Counted from the stretch's first letter, positions 1-5,630 are shown. The stretch: 5,933 bases of DNA from Actinomycetota bacterium (GCA_947377725.1 CANCGX010000058.1:1-5933); one strand, 5' to 3'. Numbers and translations: made by a program. Notes: a model not told the origin generated them from the letters alone.

Positions 1-542
1 TATCCAACTTTAATAACGTCAACTCCGGTTTCAATTCCGCAACGAACTGCCCATGCAATTTCTTCTGGGGTAAAAACTATTTTTACTCCATCGGAATAAT
101 CGCGAGGATAAATATGCGCAACGATTGGCATTTCATATTTGTGAGAAGCGCGAACGGAATTTGTTAGCCAATGTAAGTATTTTCCTTCAGAGGGTCCGCG
201 TACCGGAATTGCAACAGCGAGCGCATCTGCGCCGAGTTGCACAGCATCCAAAGGCTCGAAGAGAAGTTCTGAAACCCGATCATCGGGGGTGAAGCTTGCT
301 GCTTCAACGATAAGTCGCGCCTTATTTACATGTTCAAGCCATAAATGTTTTGCAGTTCCACCGGTCATTGTGACTGTATCTGGGTTGCCTTCGATGAGTT
401 TCGCGAGGGCTGAGGGTAAATGTGCCAGGCCACCTTCGACCGCTTGACCGTATGTAACGAAATGGTCGATAGCTACCCCGAATAAATTGCCTGAAGGGTT
501 GCTAAAAAGCTGCTTTAAACGGACTTGGCGGCCGATACTCAT
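1..542 (-). CDS. DhnA/LacD/FbaB-type class I aldolase, N-terminal part (runs off left edge)
   Basis: The minus-strand reading frame opens with ATG at 542-540 and stays open to the window edge, giving 180 codons of a protein that is usually about 270-300 residues. The start is supported by AGGAG at 552-548, five bases upstream. The sequence reads as a TIM-barrel aldolase of the DeoC/FbaB/LacD superfamily. GVAIDH at residues 22-27 matches the first strand, where these enzymes carry an Asp-His pair. Another barrel strand reads MPIVAHIYPRDY (138-149). DVIKVG (175-180) contains the expected Schiff-base lysine, K178. Family members cleave or form ketose phosphates such as fructose 1,6-bisphosphate, tagatose 1,6-bisphosphate, sulfofructose phosphate or autoinducer-2 products, and the substrate cannot be told from this fragment. 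The gene is divergent from the sugar importer with 217 bp between starts, which suggests that its substrate derives from the imported sugar. The family is fairly sure; the substrate is unknown. Confidence 0.82.
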   Translation of the reverse strand, partial: MSIGRQVRLKQLFSNPSGNLFGVAIDHFVTYGQAVEGGLAHLPSALAKLIEGNPDTVTMTGGTAKHLWLEHVNKARLIVEAASFTPDDRVSELLFEPLDAVQLGADALAVAIPVRGPSEGKYLHWLTNSVRASHKYEMPIVAHIYPRDYSDGVKIVFTPEEIAWAVRCGIETGVDVIKVG

Positions 543-599
543 CTGAACTCCTGTCGTTATAGGGAGTCTACTTACGGGTATCTGAGATGTCACCCTCTT

Positions 600-617
600 T
601 ATAACTGACTAGTTATA
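600..617. promoter_or_regulatory. Inverted repeat 1 in the divergent intergenic region (candidate operator)
   Basis: TATAACT, a 4-bp spacer (GACT), and AGTTATA form a perfect 7-bp-arm palindrome. It lies 58 bp upstream of the aldolase start and 143 bp upstream of the binding-protein start. Each arm contains the -10-like hexamer TATAAC, reading rightward at 600-605 and leftward at 617-612. The site could therefore be an operator, a pair of back-to-back -10 elements, or both. No convincing -35 sits 16-18 bp from either hexamer, so the promoter role is weak. Binding by a regulator is inference. Confidence 0.5.
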
Positions 618-627
618 GATTTTTAGC

Positions 628-648
628 TGTTATCACGATTTGATAACA
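628..648. promoter_or_regulatory. Inverted repeat 2 in the divergent intergenic region (candidate operator)
   Basis: TGTTATCA, a 5-bp spacer (CGATT), and TGATAACA form a perfect 8-bp-arm palindrome of 21 bp. This is a typical geometry for a dimeric repressor of a sugar operon. Its core GTTAT/ATAAC is shared with the neighbouring palindrome at 600-617, and the two centres are about 29.5 bp apart. The right arm overlaps the candidate -35 of the importer promoter, so occupancy would block transcription. The regulator family cannot be named from the site, and no regulator gene lies in the window. Confidence 0.6.
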
Positions 649-667
649 ATCACCTTTTCCCTCTAAA
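640..667 (+). promoter_or_regulatory. Candidate promoter for the frcBCA importer
   Basis: TTGATA at 640-645 matches five of six bases of a sigma-70-type -35. It is followed 16 bp later by TCTAAA at 662-667, a four-of-six -10. Transcription would start near 674, giving a leader of about 85 nt. The -35 lies inside the right arm of the palindrome at 628-648, which fits repression by steric block. An alternative pair is TTGTTT at 673-678 with AGATA-like sequence near 698. Both are weak calls made by eye. Confidence 0.35.
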
Positions 668-706
668 ACTCGTTGTTTTCATTGATGCTTAGCGACAAGA
701 TAACCC

Positions 707-729
707 TTGGTCTCAGGCCAAATAGGCCT
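707..729 (+). other. Two mutually exclusive short hairpins in the frcB leader
   Basis: In the leader RNA, UUGGUC (707-712) can pair with GGCCAA (716-721) around a three-base loop, with one G-U pair. Alternatively, AGGCC (715-719) can pair with GGCCU (725-729) around a five-base loop. The two share bases 716-719, so only one can form at a time. Just upstream, CCCUU at 704-708 is complementary to AAGGG at 750-754 in the ribosome-binding site. The pairings are visible in the sequence; any switching role is speculation. Confidence 0.3.
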
Positions 730-746
730 ATCGGATCAACCTCTCT

Positions 747-753
747 AGGAAGG
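747..753 (+). promoter_or_regulatory. Ribosome binding site that fixes the frcB start
   Basis: AGGAAGG lies six bases before ATG at 760. The same frame is open further upstream, back to a TTG at 673, but that extension has no such site and would put 29 non-signal residues ahead of a clear secretion signal. This site therefore decides the start at 760. Confidence 0.85.
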
Positions 754-759
754 GAAAAC

Positions 760-1833
760 ATGTCACGACACATTTCAGGGCGCAAGATTGCTCTAGTCGC
801 AGCTGTAAGCGCATCAATGTTGCTTTCAGTTGGCCTCACTTCAGCATCAAATGCTGCTGCTAAGAAGGTTACTGTTTCTTTGATCACCAAAGATTCAACA
901 AACCCATTCTTCGTAGCTATGCAAGCTGGCGCAAAGAAGAACGCAAAGGCACTCGGAGTAAATATCGTTATTGGTTCCGGAGCTAAAGAAGGCGACGTTG
1001 CTGGTCAAGTACGTTTGATCGAAAACGCTATCGCTAACAAAGAACAAGGAATTTTGATCACACCAACAGCTGAAGGCGTTAACGCTGCAATCCTTAAGGC
1101 ACGTAAGGCTGGCCTTTTCGTAATTGCACTTGATACACCTCCTGTTGCAAAGAACATTGTTGACATTACTTATGCAACAGACAACTTCCTTGCTGGTGTA
1201 AACATTGGTAAGTGGACAGCTGCAAAGCTTGGCGGCAAGAAGGCCGTTATCGCAATGCTAGATATCTACACAGACCAAATCGCATCAGTTGACCTTGGTC
1301 GCGACCAAGGCTTCCTAAAGGGAATGGGAATTGCTGGAGCAGATCCAAAGGTAAACGGAAAAGAGCCTGCTACAGGTAAGTACACCGGTGGTAAGGGCGG
1401 CGATTACCAGATCTGTGGTCACGTTGCTTCACACGGAAACTCACAAGATGGACAAACAGGCATGGAACAACTCCTTGCTAAGTGCCCAGACATCAACGTT
1501 GTTTACTCAATCAACGAGCCATCAGGTCTAGGTGCATACGCTGCACTTACAGCTGCTGGTAAGTCAGCAATCATCAGCTCTGTTGATGGTGGATCAGCTG
1601 GTATCAAGGCTGTTACAGCTGGCAAGATTGGCGCAACTTCACAGCAATACCCACTACAGATGGCTGTTAAGGGTATGCAAGCAATTAAGGACCTCATCAC
1701 AAAGGGCATCAAGCCAAAGGTCACACCAGGATTGTCGTTCTACAACACTGGTACAACTTTGATCACTGATGATCCACAAGCAGGCGTACCTAGCAAAGAC
1801 ACAAAGTACGGTCTAGCTAACGCTTGGGGTTAA
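760..1833 (+). CDS. frcB: FrcB-type sugar ABC transporter substrate-binding protein
   Basis: This is a 357-residue secreted solute-binding protein of the RbsB-like type I fold (Peripla_BP_4 class). A signal peptide covers about residues 1-32: basic SGRK, then a hydrophobic core, then SNA before AAKK. There is no lipobox cysteine, so anchoring is not obvious. The ligand-site pattern of the ribose/fructose class is present: STNPFF (46-51), ALDT with D125, R181 in LGRDQGF, N252 in SINEP, D276 in SSVDGG, and Q295/Q296 in SQQYP. The C-terminal block with YNTGTTLITD (328-337) and the closing WG, together with the IC-to-KCPDINVVY segment (218-249), resemble rhizobial FrcB as I remember it; that protein binds fructose and also supports mannose and ribose uptake. 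C219 and C242 could form a disulfide. Codon use is strongly biased (AAG, GCT, ATC), which suggests high expression. The gene order frcB-frcC-frcA supports the call. Family is very sure; fructose specificity is likely but unproven. Confidence 0.88.
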   Translation: MSRHISGRKIALVAAVSASMLLSVGLTSASNAAAKKVTVSLITKDSTNPFFVAMQAGAKKNAKALGVNIVIGSGAKEGDVAGQVRLIENAIANKEQGILITPTAEGVNAAILKARKAGLFVIALDTPPVAKNIVDITYATDNFLAGVNIGKWTAAKLGGKKAVIAMLDIYTDQIASVDLGRDQGFLKGMGIAGADPKVNGKEPATGKYTGGKGGDYQICGHVASHGNSQDGQTGMEQLLAKCPDINVVYSINEPSGLGAYAALTAAGKSAIISSVDGGSAGIKAVTAGKIGATSQQYPLQMAVKGMQAIKDLITKGIKPKVTPGLSFYNTGTTLITDDPQAGVPSKDTKYGLANAWG

Positions 1834-1841
1834 TAGGTAAT

Positions 1842-1863
1842 TAACTAACTAATAAGTTGGTTA
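1842..1863 (+). other. AT-rich stem-loop just after frcB
   Basis: TAACTAACT (1842-1850) pairs with AGTTGGTTA (1855-1863) around an AATA loop, giving nine pairs with one G-U. It begins eight bases after the frcB stop codon and is followed almost at once by a stronger hairpin. Together they may protect the 3' end of the frcB message. Confidence 0.55.
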
Positions 1864-1866
1864 TTG

Positions 1867-1900
1867 GAAAGGGTGTGCGCCTTGCGGTGTGCACCCTTTC
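1867..1900 (+). terminator. Strong stem-loop between frcB and frcC (attenuator or mRNA stabiliser)
   Basis: Bases 1867-1881 pair with 1886-1900 around a UUGC loop. The stem has 15 continuous pairs, the lower nine all Watson-Crick (GAAAGGGTG with CACCCTTTC) and three of the upper six G-U. No run of U follows (the next bases are TCACTAAG), so it is not a classical intrinsic terminator. Hairpins in this position, between a binding-protein gene and its permease gene, commonly stabilise the upstream message or terminate part of the transcripts, so that binding protein is made in excess. That role is inferred here. Confidence 0.7.
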
Positions 1901-1917
1901 TCACTAAGTTTCACATG

Positions 1918-1953
1918 TTGATTTAAGATTTGATTCAGGATTTGATTGCCACA
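1918..1953 (+). repeat. 12-nt tandem repeat in the frcB-frcC spacer
   Basis: TTGATT recurs at 1918, 1930 and 1942, exactly 12 nt apart. The first two units, TTGATTTAAGAT and TTGATTCAGGAT, agree at 10 of 12 positions. The third keeps TTGATT and then diverges. The array sits between the strong hairpin and the frcC ribosome-binding site (AAGAAAGG, 1964-1971). Each TTGATT also resembles a -35 element, and CATAAG at 1952-1957 is a weak -10 sixteen bases after the second copy, so an internal frcC promoter is possible. Confidence 0.6.
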
Positions 1954-1977
1954 TAAGCTTTTTAAGAAAGGTTTTCC

Positions 1978-3000
1978 ATGAGTCTTAGTGCCGCTGAGGT
2001 CGAGTTCCAATCAAATAAGGGACCTGAACCGCTCAAGGAGCGTTTGCAGGCCAAGCTCCACCAATATCCATCGATAAGCCCAGTAATGGTGCTCCTCATT
2101 TCAGGAGCCGTGTTTTGGATTCTCAATCCAAACTTTAAAGATCCATTCAATCTTTCTCTCGTTGTCCAGCAAGTGGCTGTTGTCGGCGCCGTTGCAGTGG
2201 GACAGACAATTATTATTCTTACAGCAGGTATCGATCTTTCATGCGGAGCGATTGCAGTCTTCGCTTCAATGGTTATGGGACGAACTGCTTTTGCAAACCA
2301 CTTGCCTGGTTGGCAATCACTGATTATTGGATTGCTCGTCGGAACAGCTGCAGGAGCATTTAACGGCTTCCTCGTTACAAAAATTAAGCTCCCACCATTT
2401 ATCGTAACTCTTGGAACATTCAATATCTTTAATGCGCTGACTTTGCTTTATGCAACAGGTCGCGATATCCAGGCAAGCGAGATGAACTCAACTCTCGTAT
2501 GGATGGGTACAACATTCAAAGCGGGACGTTTCCAGATTACTTTGGGCGTTATCTTGATGCTCTTGATGTACTTGGTTCTTTCGTACGCACTTCGCTTTAC
2601 TGCGTGGGGTCGACACGTGTACGCAACTGGTGATGACGTTGAGGCTGCACGTCTTGCTGGTATCGAAACAAAGCGCGTGATTTTTAGCGTGTACATGGTT
2701 GCTGGTCTCATCTTCGCACTTGCTGCGTGGATCTTGATTGGACGTACAGGCGCAGCATCTGCAATCAATGGAATTGACCTCAACCTTGACTCCATTACTG
2801 CTGTGGTTATCGGCGGAACATCATTGTTTGGTGGCCGCGGTCGCATCATCGGTTCTTTCTACGGAGCAGTCATCGTGGGAGTTTTCCGTGATGGTCTGAC
2901 TCTTGCTGGTCTACCTCCTTATTACCAGTCCTTAGCAGTAGGTATCTTGGTTATTACCGCTGTAACTATTGATCAATGGATCCGAAAGGCGAATAAATAA
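1978..3000 (+). CDS. frcC: FrcC-type sugar ABC transporter permease
   Basis: This 340-residue integral membrane protein of the BPD_transp_2 (RbsC/FrcC) family forms the translocation channel, presumably as a homodimer. After a polar N-terminus of about 30 residues come roughly eight to ten hydrophobic segments, the clearest near residues 32-50, 58-82, 112-131, 139-158, 186-206, 236-254, 291-310 and 317-332. Family landmarks are AGIDLSCG (83-90), LPPFIVTLGT (138-147), the cytoplasmic coupling loop GDDVEAARLAGI (218-229) that contacts the ATPase, and VIGGTSLFGGRG (277-288). ATG at 1978 follows AAGAAAGG (1964-1971) with a six-base spacer. The stop overlaps the next start in TAATG, so the permease and ATPase are probably translationally coupled. 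Length fits the family. The substrate class follows from the flanking FrcB- and FrcA-like proteins. Confidence 0.9.
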   Translation: MSLSAAEVEFQSNKGPEPLKERLQAKLHQYPSISPVMVLLISGAVFWILNPNFKDPFNLSLVVQQVAVVGAVAVGQTIIILTAGIDLSCGAIAVFASMVMGRTAFANHLPGWQSLIIGLLVGTAAGAFNGFLVTKIKLPPFIVTLGTFNIFNALTLLYATGRDIQASEMNSTLVWMGTTFKAGRFQITLGVILMLLMYLVLSYALRFTAWGRHVYATGDDVEAARLAGIETKRVIFSVYMVAGLIFALAAWILIGRTGAASAINGIDLNLDSITAVVIGGTSLFGGRGRIIGSFYGAVIVGVFRDGLTLAGLPPYYQSLAVGILVITAVTIDQWIRKANK

Positions 3001-3794
3001 TGAGCGTCGCTCCAGCACTTACAGCTACAAACTTATTTAAGACTTACGGAAGCGTGGTTGCTCTTAACGGAGCAGACTTACAGCTCTATCCAGGTGAAGT
3101 ACTCGCAGTTGTTGGCGACAACGGTGCTGGTAAATCAACCTTGATCAAGTGTATTTCTGGCGCTGAAGTCCCAGATAGCGGAGAAATCACTTTGGCAGGC
3201 GATGTTGTGAAATTCCACCGCCCTCAGGATGGCCGTCATGCGGGCATTGAGACCGTTTATCAGACTCTCGCAGTCGCACCTGCCCTTGATATCGCCGCAA
3301 ACCTCTACCTAGGCCGCGAGCTTCGCAAGCCTGGTCCTCTAGGTTCAATCTTCCGCATGCTCGATAACGGTGCGATGAAGCGTGAATCCAAGTCTCATAT
3401 TGCTGATCTTGGAATTTCCACAATTCAAAATATCGGTCAAGCAGTTGAAACTCTCTCTGGTGGACAGCGTCAAGCAGTTGCTGTGGCACGTGCTGCAACA
3501 TTCTCATCAAAGGTAATCATCCTTGATGAGCCAACAGCTGCTCTCGGTGTTCGTGAATCAAACCAAGTACTCAAGCTCATTGAGCGCCTACGCGATCGTG
3601 GACTTCCAGTTATCTTGATTTCTCACAACATGCCTCAGGTCTTTGAAGTTGCAGACCGCATCCAAGTTCAACGTTTGGGTAAGCGCGCTGGTGTTGTTAC
3701 ACCTAAGACGCACCAGATGAACGAAGTTGTGGCAATCATGACCGGCGCACTAAAGGTTGAAGAAAAGGATCAAACTCTCCAACCTGTTCGTTAA
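3000..3794 (+). CDS. frcA: FrcA-type single-domain ABC transporter ATP-binding protein
   Basis: This 264-residue cytoplasmic ATPase powers the importer. All ABC motifs are intact: Walker A GDNGAGKST (39-47), Q-loop Q88 in VYQTL, signature LSGGQ (152-156), Walker B VIILDEPT (172-179) and switch histidine H209 in ISHNMP. There is a single nucleotide-binding domain. RbsA, MglA and XylG carry two fused copies of about 500 residues, whereas FrcA is about 260 residues with one copy, so this length favours the Frc subtype. The segments IETVYQ, TIQNIGQAVETLSGGQRQ and the tail VADRI..QRLGKR..V..PK also resemble rhizobial FrcA as I recall it. ATG at 3000 overlaps the permease stop by one base. The stop lies only six bases from the stop of the convergent oxidoreductase gene. 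Two ATPase subunits would be needed per transporter. The fructose assignment rests on similarity. Confidence 0.9.
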   Translation: MSVAPALTATNLFKTYGSVVALNGADLQLYPGEVLAVVGDNGAGKSTLIKCISGAEVPDSGEITLAGDVVKFHRPQDGRHAGIETVYQTLAVAPALDIAANLYLGRELRKPGPLGSIFRMLDNGAMKRESKSHIADLGISTIQNIGQAVETLSGGQRQAVAVARAATFSSKVIILDEPTAALGVRESNQVLKLIERLRDRGLPVILISHNMPQVFEVADRIQVQRLGKRAGVVTPKTHQMNEVVAIMTGALKVEEKDQTLQPVR

Positions 3795-3800
3795 ATCAAG

Positions 3801-5300
3801 CTAGTTCTTTTGTAATTCTTTTGCCAGCCCAGACTCTGCCACTACGCGCAGTGCCTGGGCTGCAATCGTTAGGGCAGGATTAAGTGCAGCTGCTGATGGG
3901 AAGAATCCCCCATCAATCACATACAAATTATCTAGATCGTGAGATTTGCAGTACTGATCAACGACGCTAGTTTTTGGATCATGACCAGCCTTTACCGTTC
4001 CACATTGATGAGCATTCATAGAGATATCGAATGGTTGGCGGAAGATCAATTTAAAGCCCGATTTACGTAGGAATTTCTTAGCTTTTTTCAAGAGTTCAAG
4101 ATGCGTCTTCATCCCCACTTGATTAAGAATTACGTGGATACGACCATCTTTATCAACTTCAATTCGATTGTCTGGGTGAGGTAGATCTTCCGTCATCACA
4201 ACAAATTCAACGCTGTGATCAGCAATGTAATCAAGGATAAATCGAGGCATCTTGGTTGCATAACTCTTCATCATCAAACCAGTTACTTTTCCAATGAGCT
4301 GAACAGCGCCAAGTGGGTATCCCTTGCCTCCATCTAAGTACCAGTCATTCCATGACAAGGTCTTTTGGAAAGTGATGTCGTTCTTACGGAACGGATCAAA
4401 AGTCGCAATATGCGAGTTGATATGGGTCATGTAGTTACGCCCCACAAGACCAGATGAGTTACCGACACCTGACTTGAGCATGAGGGCCGCTGAGTTAACA
4501 GCGCCCGCTGCAAGCACGTATCGATTTCCACGGACTATATATTCACCATCCGGGCCCTCAACCAACACGTGGTCGATTGCAGAGCCATCGCTATTTGGTA
4601 CGAGCTTCTTAACTTTTGCATTTGTTAAGACGCGAACTAATCCAGTCTTTTGAGCTTCTTCCAGCGCACAACTTTGCGCATCGCTCTTTGCATTTAATTT
4701 ACAGACAAAACCATCGCAGGTAGAGCATCGAATACATTTTCCACCATCACCAAGATCAATACCCATGGCGCTTGGGAATGGATGCAAGCCAAGGTTTGTA
4801 AAGCGATTCTTCAAATCCAAAACATAACGTTCGTGTGGCATTGCTGCGTGTGGAAATGGCTTGCTGCGCTTGCCCTCTGTTGGATCCATTCCTGCTTCGC
4901 TGTGGACTTTATACAGAGATTCGGCTTGATAGTAATACGGTTCAAAATCATCGTAAGTAAATGGCCAGGCCGGAGAAGTTCCTTGAAGATGCTTTATTTC
5001 TCCAAAATCCTCTGCACGAAATCTAGGAAGTGCAGCGCCGTAAAGCTTTGTATTTCCACCAACGAAATAGTGGACTCCAGGAGAAAATTCTTTGCCGTTT
5101 TTATCCAGCCACATTTCATTATGGCGATACCGCTTATCTAGAAAAATAGCTTGAGCAGACCAGTTCTCTGCTTCATTAGGAAGATAATCACCGCGCTCAA
5201 GAATGAGTACTTCGATTCCCATTTTTGTGAGGGCGTAAGCAGTTGTACCGCCACCCATGCCAGATCCAATGATTACGACAGGTGCGGTCTCTTCTCTCAT
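3801..5300 (-). CDS. GMC-family FAD-dependent oxidoreductase with four-cysteine motif
   Basis: This 499-residue flavoprotein of the glucose-methanol-choline family oxidises an alcohol or sugar hydroxyl using FAD. The N-terminal Rossmann motif is VVIIGSGMGGG (8-18), with acidic E35 closing the ADP-ribose site. VGGNTKLYGAALPRFR (80-95) is the second FAD-contact block. The C-terminal GMC domain has NAHQCGT (429-435), where H431 is the likely catalytic base, then SVVD, NLYVIDGGFFPS and NPALTIAAQAL, where N474 is the second active-site residue. C189, C192, C195 and C200 form CxxCxxCxxxxC, unusual for simple GMC oxidases. No signal peptide is visible, so it is probably cytoplasmic. The start at 5300 is forced by an in-frame stop two codons upstream and a FAD motif soon after it. 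AAGGA abuts the ATG with no spacer, which is odd. It follows the ABM gene by 30 nt and is likely co-transcribed. The substrate is unknown; a dehydrogenase rather than an oxidase is my guess. Confidence 0.88.
   Translation of the reverse strand: MREETAPVVIIGSGMGGGTTAYALTKMGIEVLILERGDYLPNEAENWSAQAIFLDKRYRHNEMWLDKNGKEFSPGVHYFVGGNTKLYGAALPRFRAEDFGEIKHLQGTSPAWPFTYDDFEPYYYQAESLYKVHSEAGMDPTEGKRSKPFPHAAMPHERYVLDLKNRFTNLGLHPFPSAMGIDLGDGGKCIRCSTCDGFVCKLNAKSDAQSCALEEAQKTGLVRVLTNAKVKKLVPNSDGSAIDHVLVEGPDGEYIVRGNRYVLAAGAVNSAALMLKSGVGNSSGLVGRNYMTHINSHIATFDPFRKNDITFQKTLSWNDWYLDGGKGYPLGAVQLIGKVTGLMMKSYATKMPRFILDYIADHSVEFVVMTEDLPHPDNRIEVDKDGRIHVILNQVGMKTHLELLKKAKKFLRKSGFKLIFRQPFDISMNAHQCGTVKAGHDPKTSVVDQYCKSHDLDNLYVIDGGFFPSAAALNPALTIAAQALRVVAESGLAKELQKN
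3825..3862. other. Inverted repeat at the frcA/GMC convergent junction
   Basis: CAGCCCAG (3825-3832) is an exact inverted copy of CTGGGCTG (3855-3862). A smaller CACT/AGTG pair (3840-3843 with 3850-3853) lies inside the loop. On the plus strand the hairpin falls about 30 nt after the frcA stop, where a terminator would be useful, but no U-run follows it. On the minus strand it lies within the last codons of the oxidoreductase gene. With only six bases between the two stop codons, any frcA terminator must lie inside the opposing gene. It may equally be a coding coincidence. Confidence 0.4.
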
Positions 5301-5330
5301 TCCTTAATTAAACACGAAGAAGTGCAAAAA

Positions 5331-5618
5331 TTATATGGATTTGAGAATAGTTATCTTTTCGCCAACAACAAATTGTGGTGCAACCTGTTGCCATGCTTTG
5401 CTTGAATCGTTAACCATATGTGCATCCCACGATGTCCTGTCACGCCATGTCTCTAGGACACAAATTTTATTTTCAACTTGAGTGTCTAAATACGGCTCAA
5501 TAAATTCGCAACCATCTTCACCTCGAATGACTGAGACATGGCTCTTTAATTTCTCAAGGAATGTCTCTTGTTGGCCAGGCTTAACATCGATTTCTACGAA
5601 TAAATAGACTTTGCTCAT
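5331..5618 (-). CDS. ABM-domain (YgiN-like) small monooxygenase family protein
   Basis: This 95-residue protein fits the antibiotic biosynthesis monooxygenase domain (ABM, a dimeric ferredoxin-like alpha/beta barrel) along its whole length. VYLFVEIDVKPGQQETFLEKL (4-24) reads as the first strand and helix. CEFIEPYLD, then ICVLETWRD with E56 and W58, then H67 in WDAHM follow the family pattern, ending in a final strand KITILKSI. Family members include quinol monooxygenase YgiN, heme-degrading enzymes and many of unknown role, so no substrate is claimed. It lies 30 nt upstream of the GMC gene on the same strand and is likely in the same operon, where it could act on or protect against a quinone or reactive product; that is inference. 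No ribosome-binding site precedes the ATG at 5618, but a -10-like TAATAT sits six bases upstream, so the message may be leaderless. Confidence 0.8.
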   Translation of the reverse strand: MSKVYLFVEIDVKPGQQETFLEKLKSHVSVIRGEDGCEFIEPYLDTQVENKICVLETWRDRTSWDAHMVNDSSKAWQQVAPQFVVGEKITILKSI

Positions 5619-5624
5619 ATCGGA

Positions 5625-5630
5625 ATATTA
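5625..5630 (-). promoter_or_regulatory. Candidate -10 element for a leaderless ABM transcript
   Basis: On the minus strand TAATAT (5630-5625) ends six bases before the ATG at 5618. That is the distance expected if transcription starts at the A of the ATG. No Shine-Dalgarno sequence lies in the gap. The -35 position (about 5648-5653, GCGTTT) does not match consensus. Leaderless genes with a good -10 and a poor -35 are common in actinobacteria. Confidence 0.45.

Noticed and set aside
723..730. TAGGCCTA as an operator
   Set aside because: It is a perfect 8-bp palindrome but isolated and unlike the GTTAT-type sites. It is better explained as part of the short leader hairpin.
673..759. A longer frcB reading frame starting at TTG 673
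   Set aside because: It has no ribosome-binding site, and it would place 29 residues ahead of a standard signal peptide. ATG 760 has AGGAAGG at the correct distance.
663..890. A 75-codon minus-strand open frame over the frcB leader and signal peptide
   Set aside because: It overlaps the frcB promoter region and 5' end in antisense, with no supporting motif.
1867..1900. A classical rho-independent terminator ending the frcB transcript
   Set aside because: The stem is strong but is followed by TCACTAAG with no U-run, so full termination is unlikely. It is reported as an attenuator or stabiliser instead.
1962..2423. A 153-codon minus-strand open frame opposite frcC
   Set aside because: It is fully antisense to a clear permease gene, has no recognisable protein features, and reads as a compositional shadow.
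2448..2849. A 133-codon minus-strand open frame opposite frcC
   Set aside because: It is antisense to conserved permease motifs and rich in proline, arginine and alanine, as expected from a shadow frame.
3187..3510. A 107-codon minus-strand open frame opposite frcA
   Set aside because: It lies across the ABC signature region of a fully conserved ATPase, with no domain pattern of its own.
5304..5311. TTAATTAA palindrome between the ABM and GMC genes
   Set aside because: It is a short AT-only palindrome, likely by chance in an AT-rich spacer.
4782..5405. Two plus-strand open frames (119 and 84 codons) opposite the GMC gene and the ABM gene
   Set aside because: Both are antisense to well-supported genes and show no family motif or convincing start signal.
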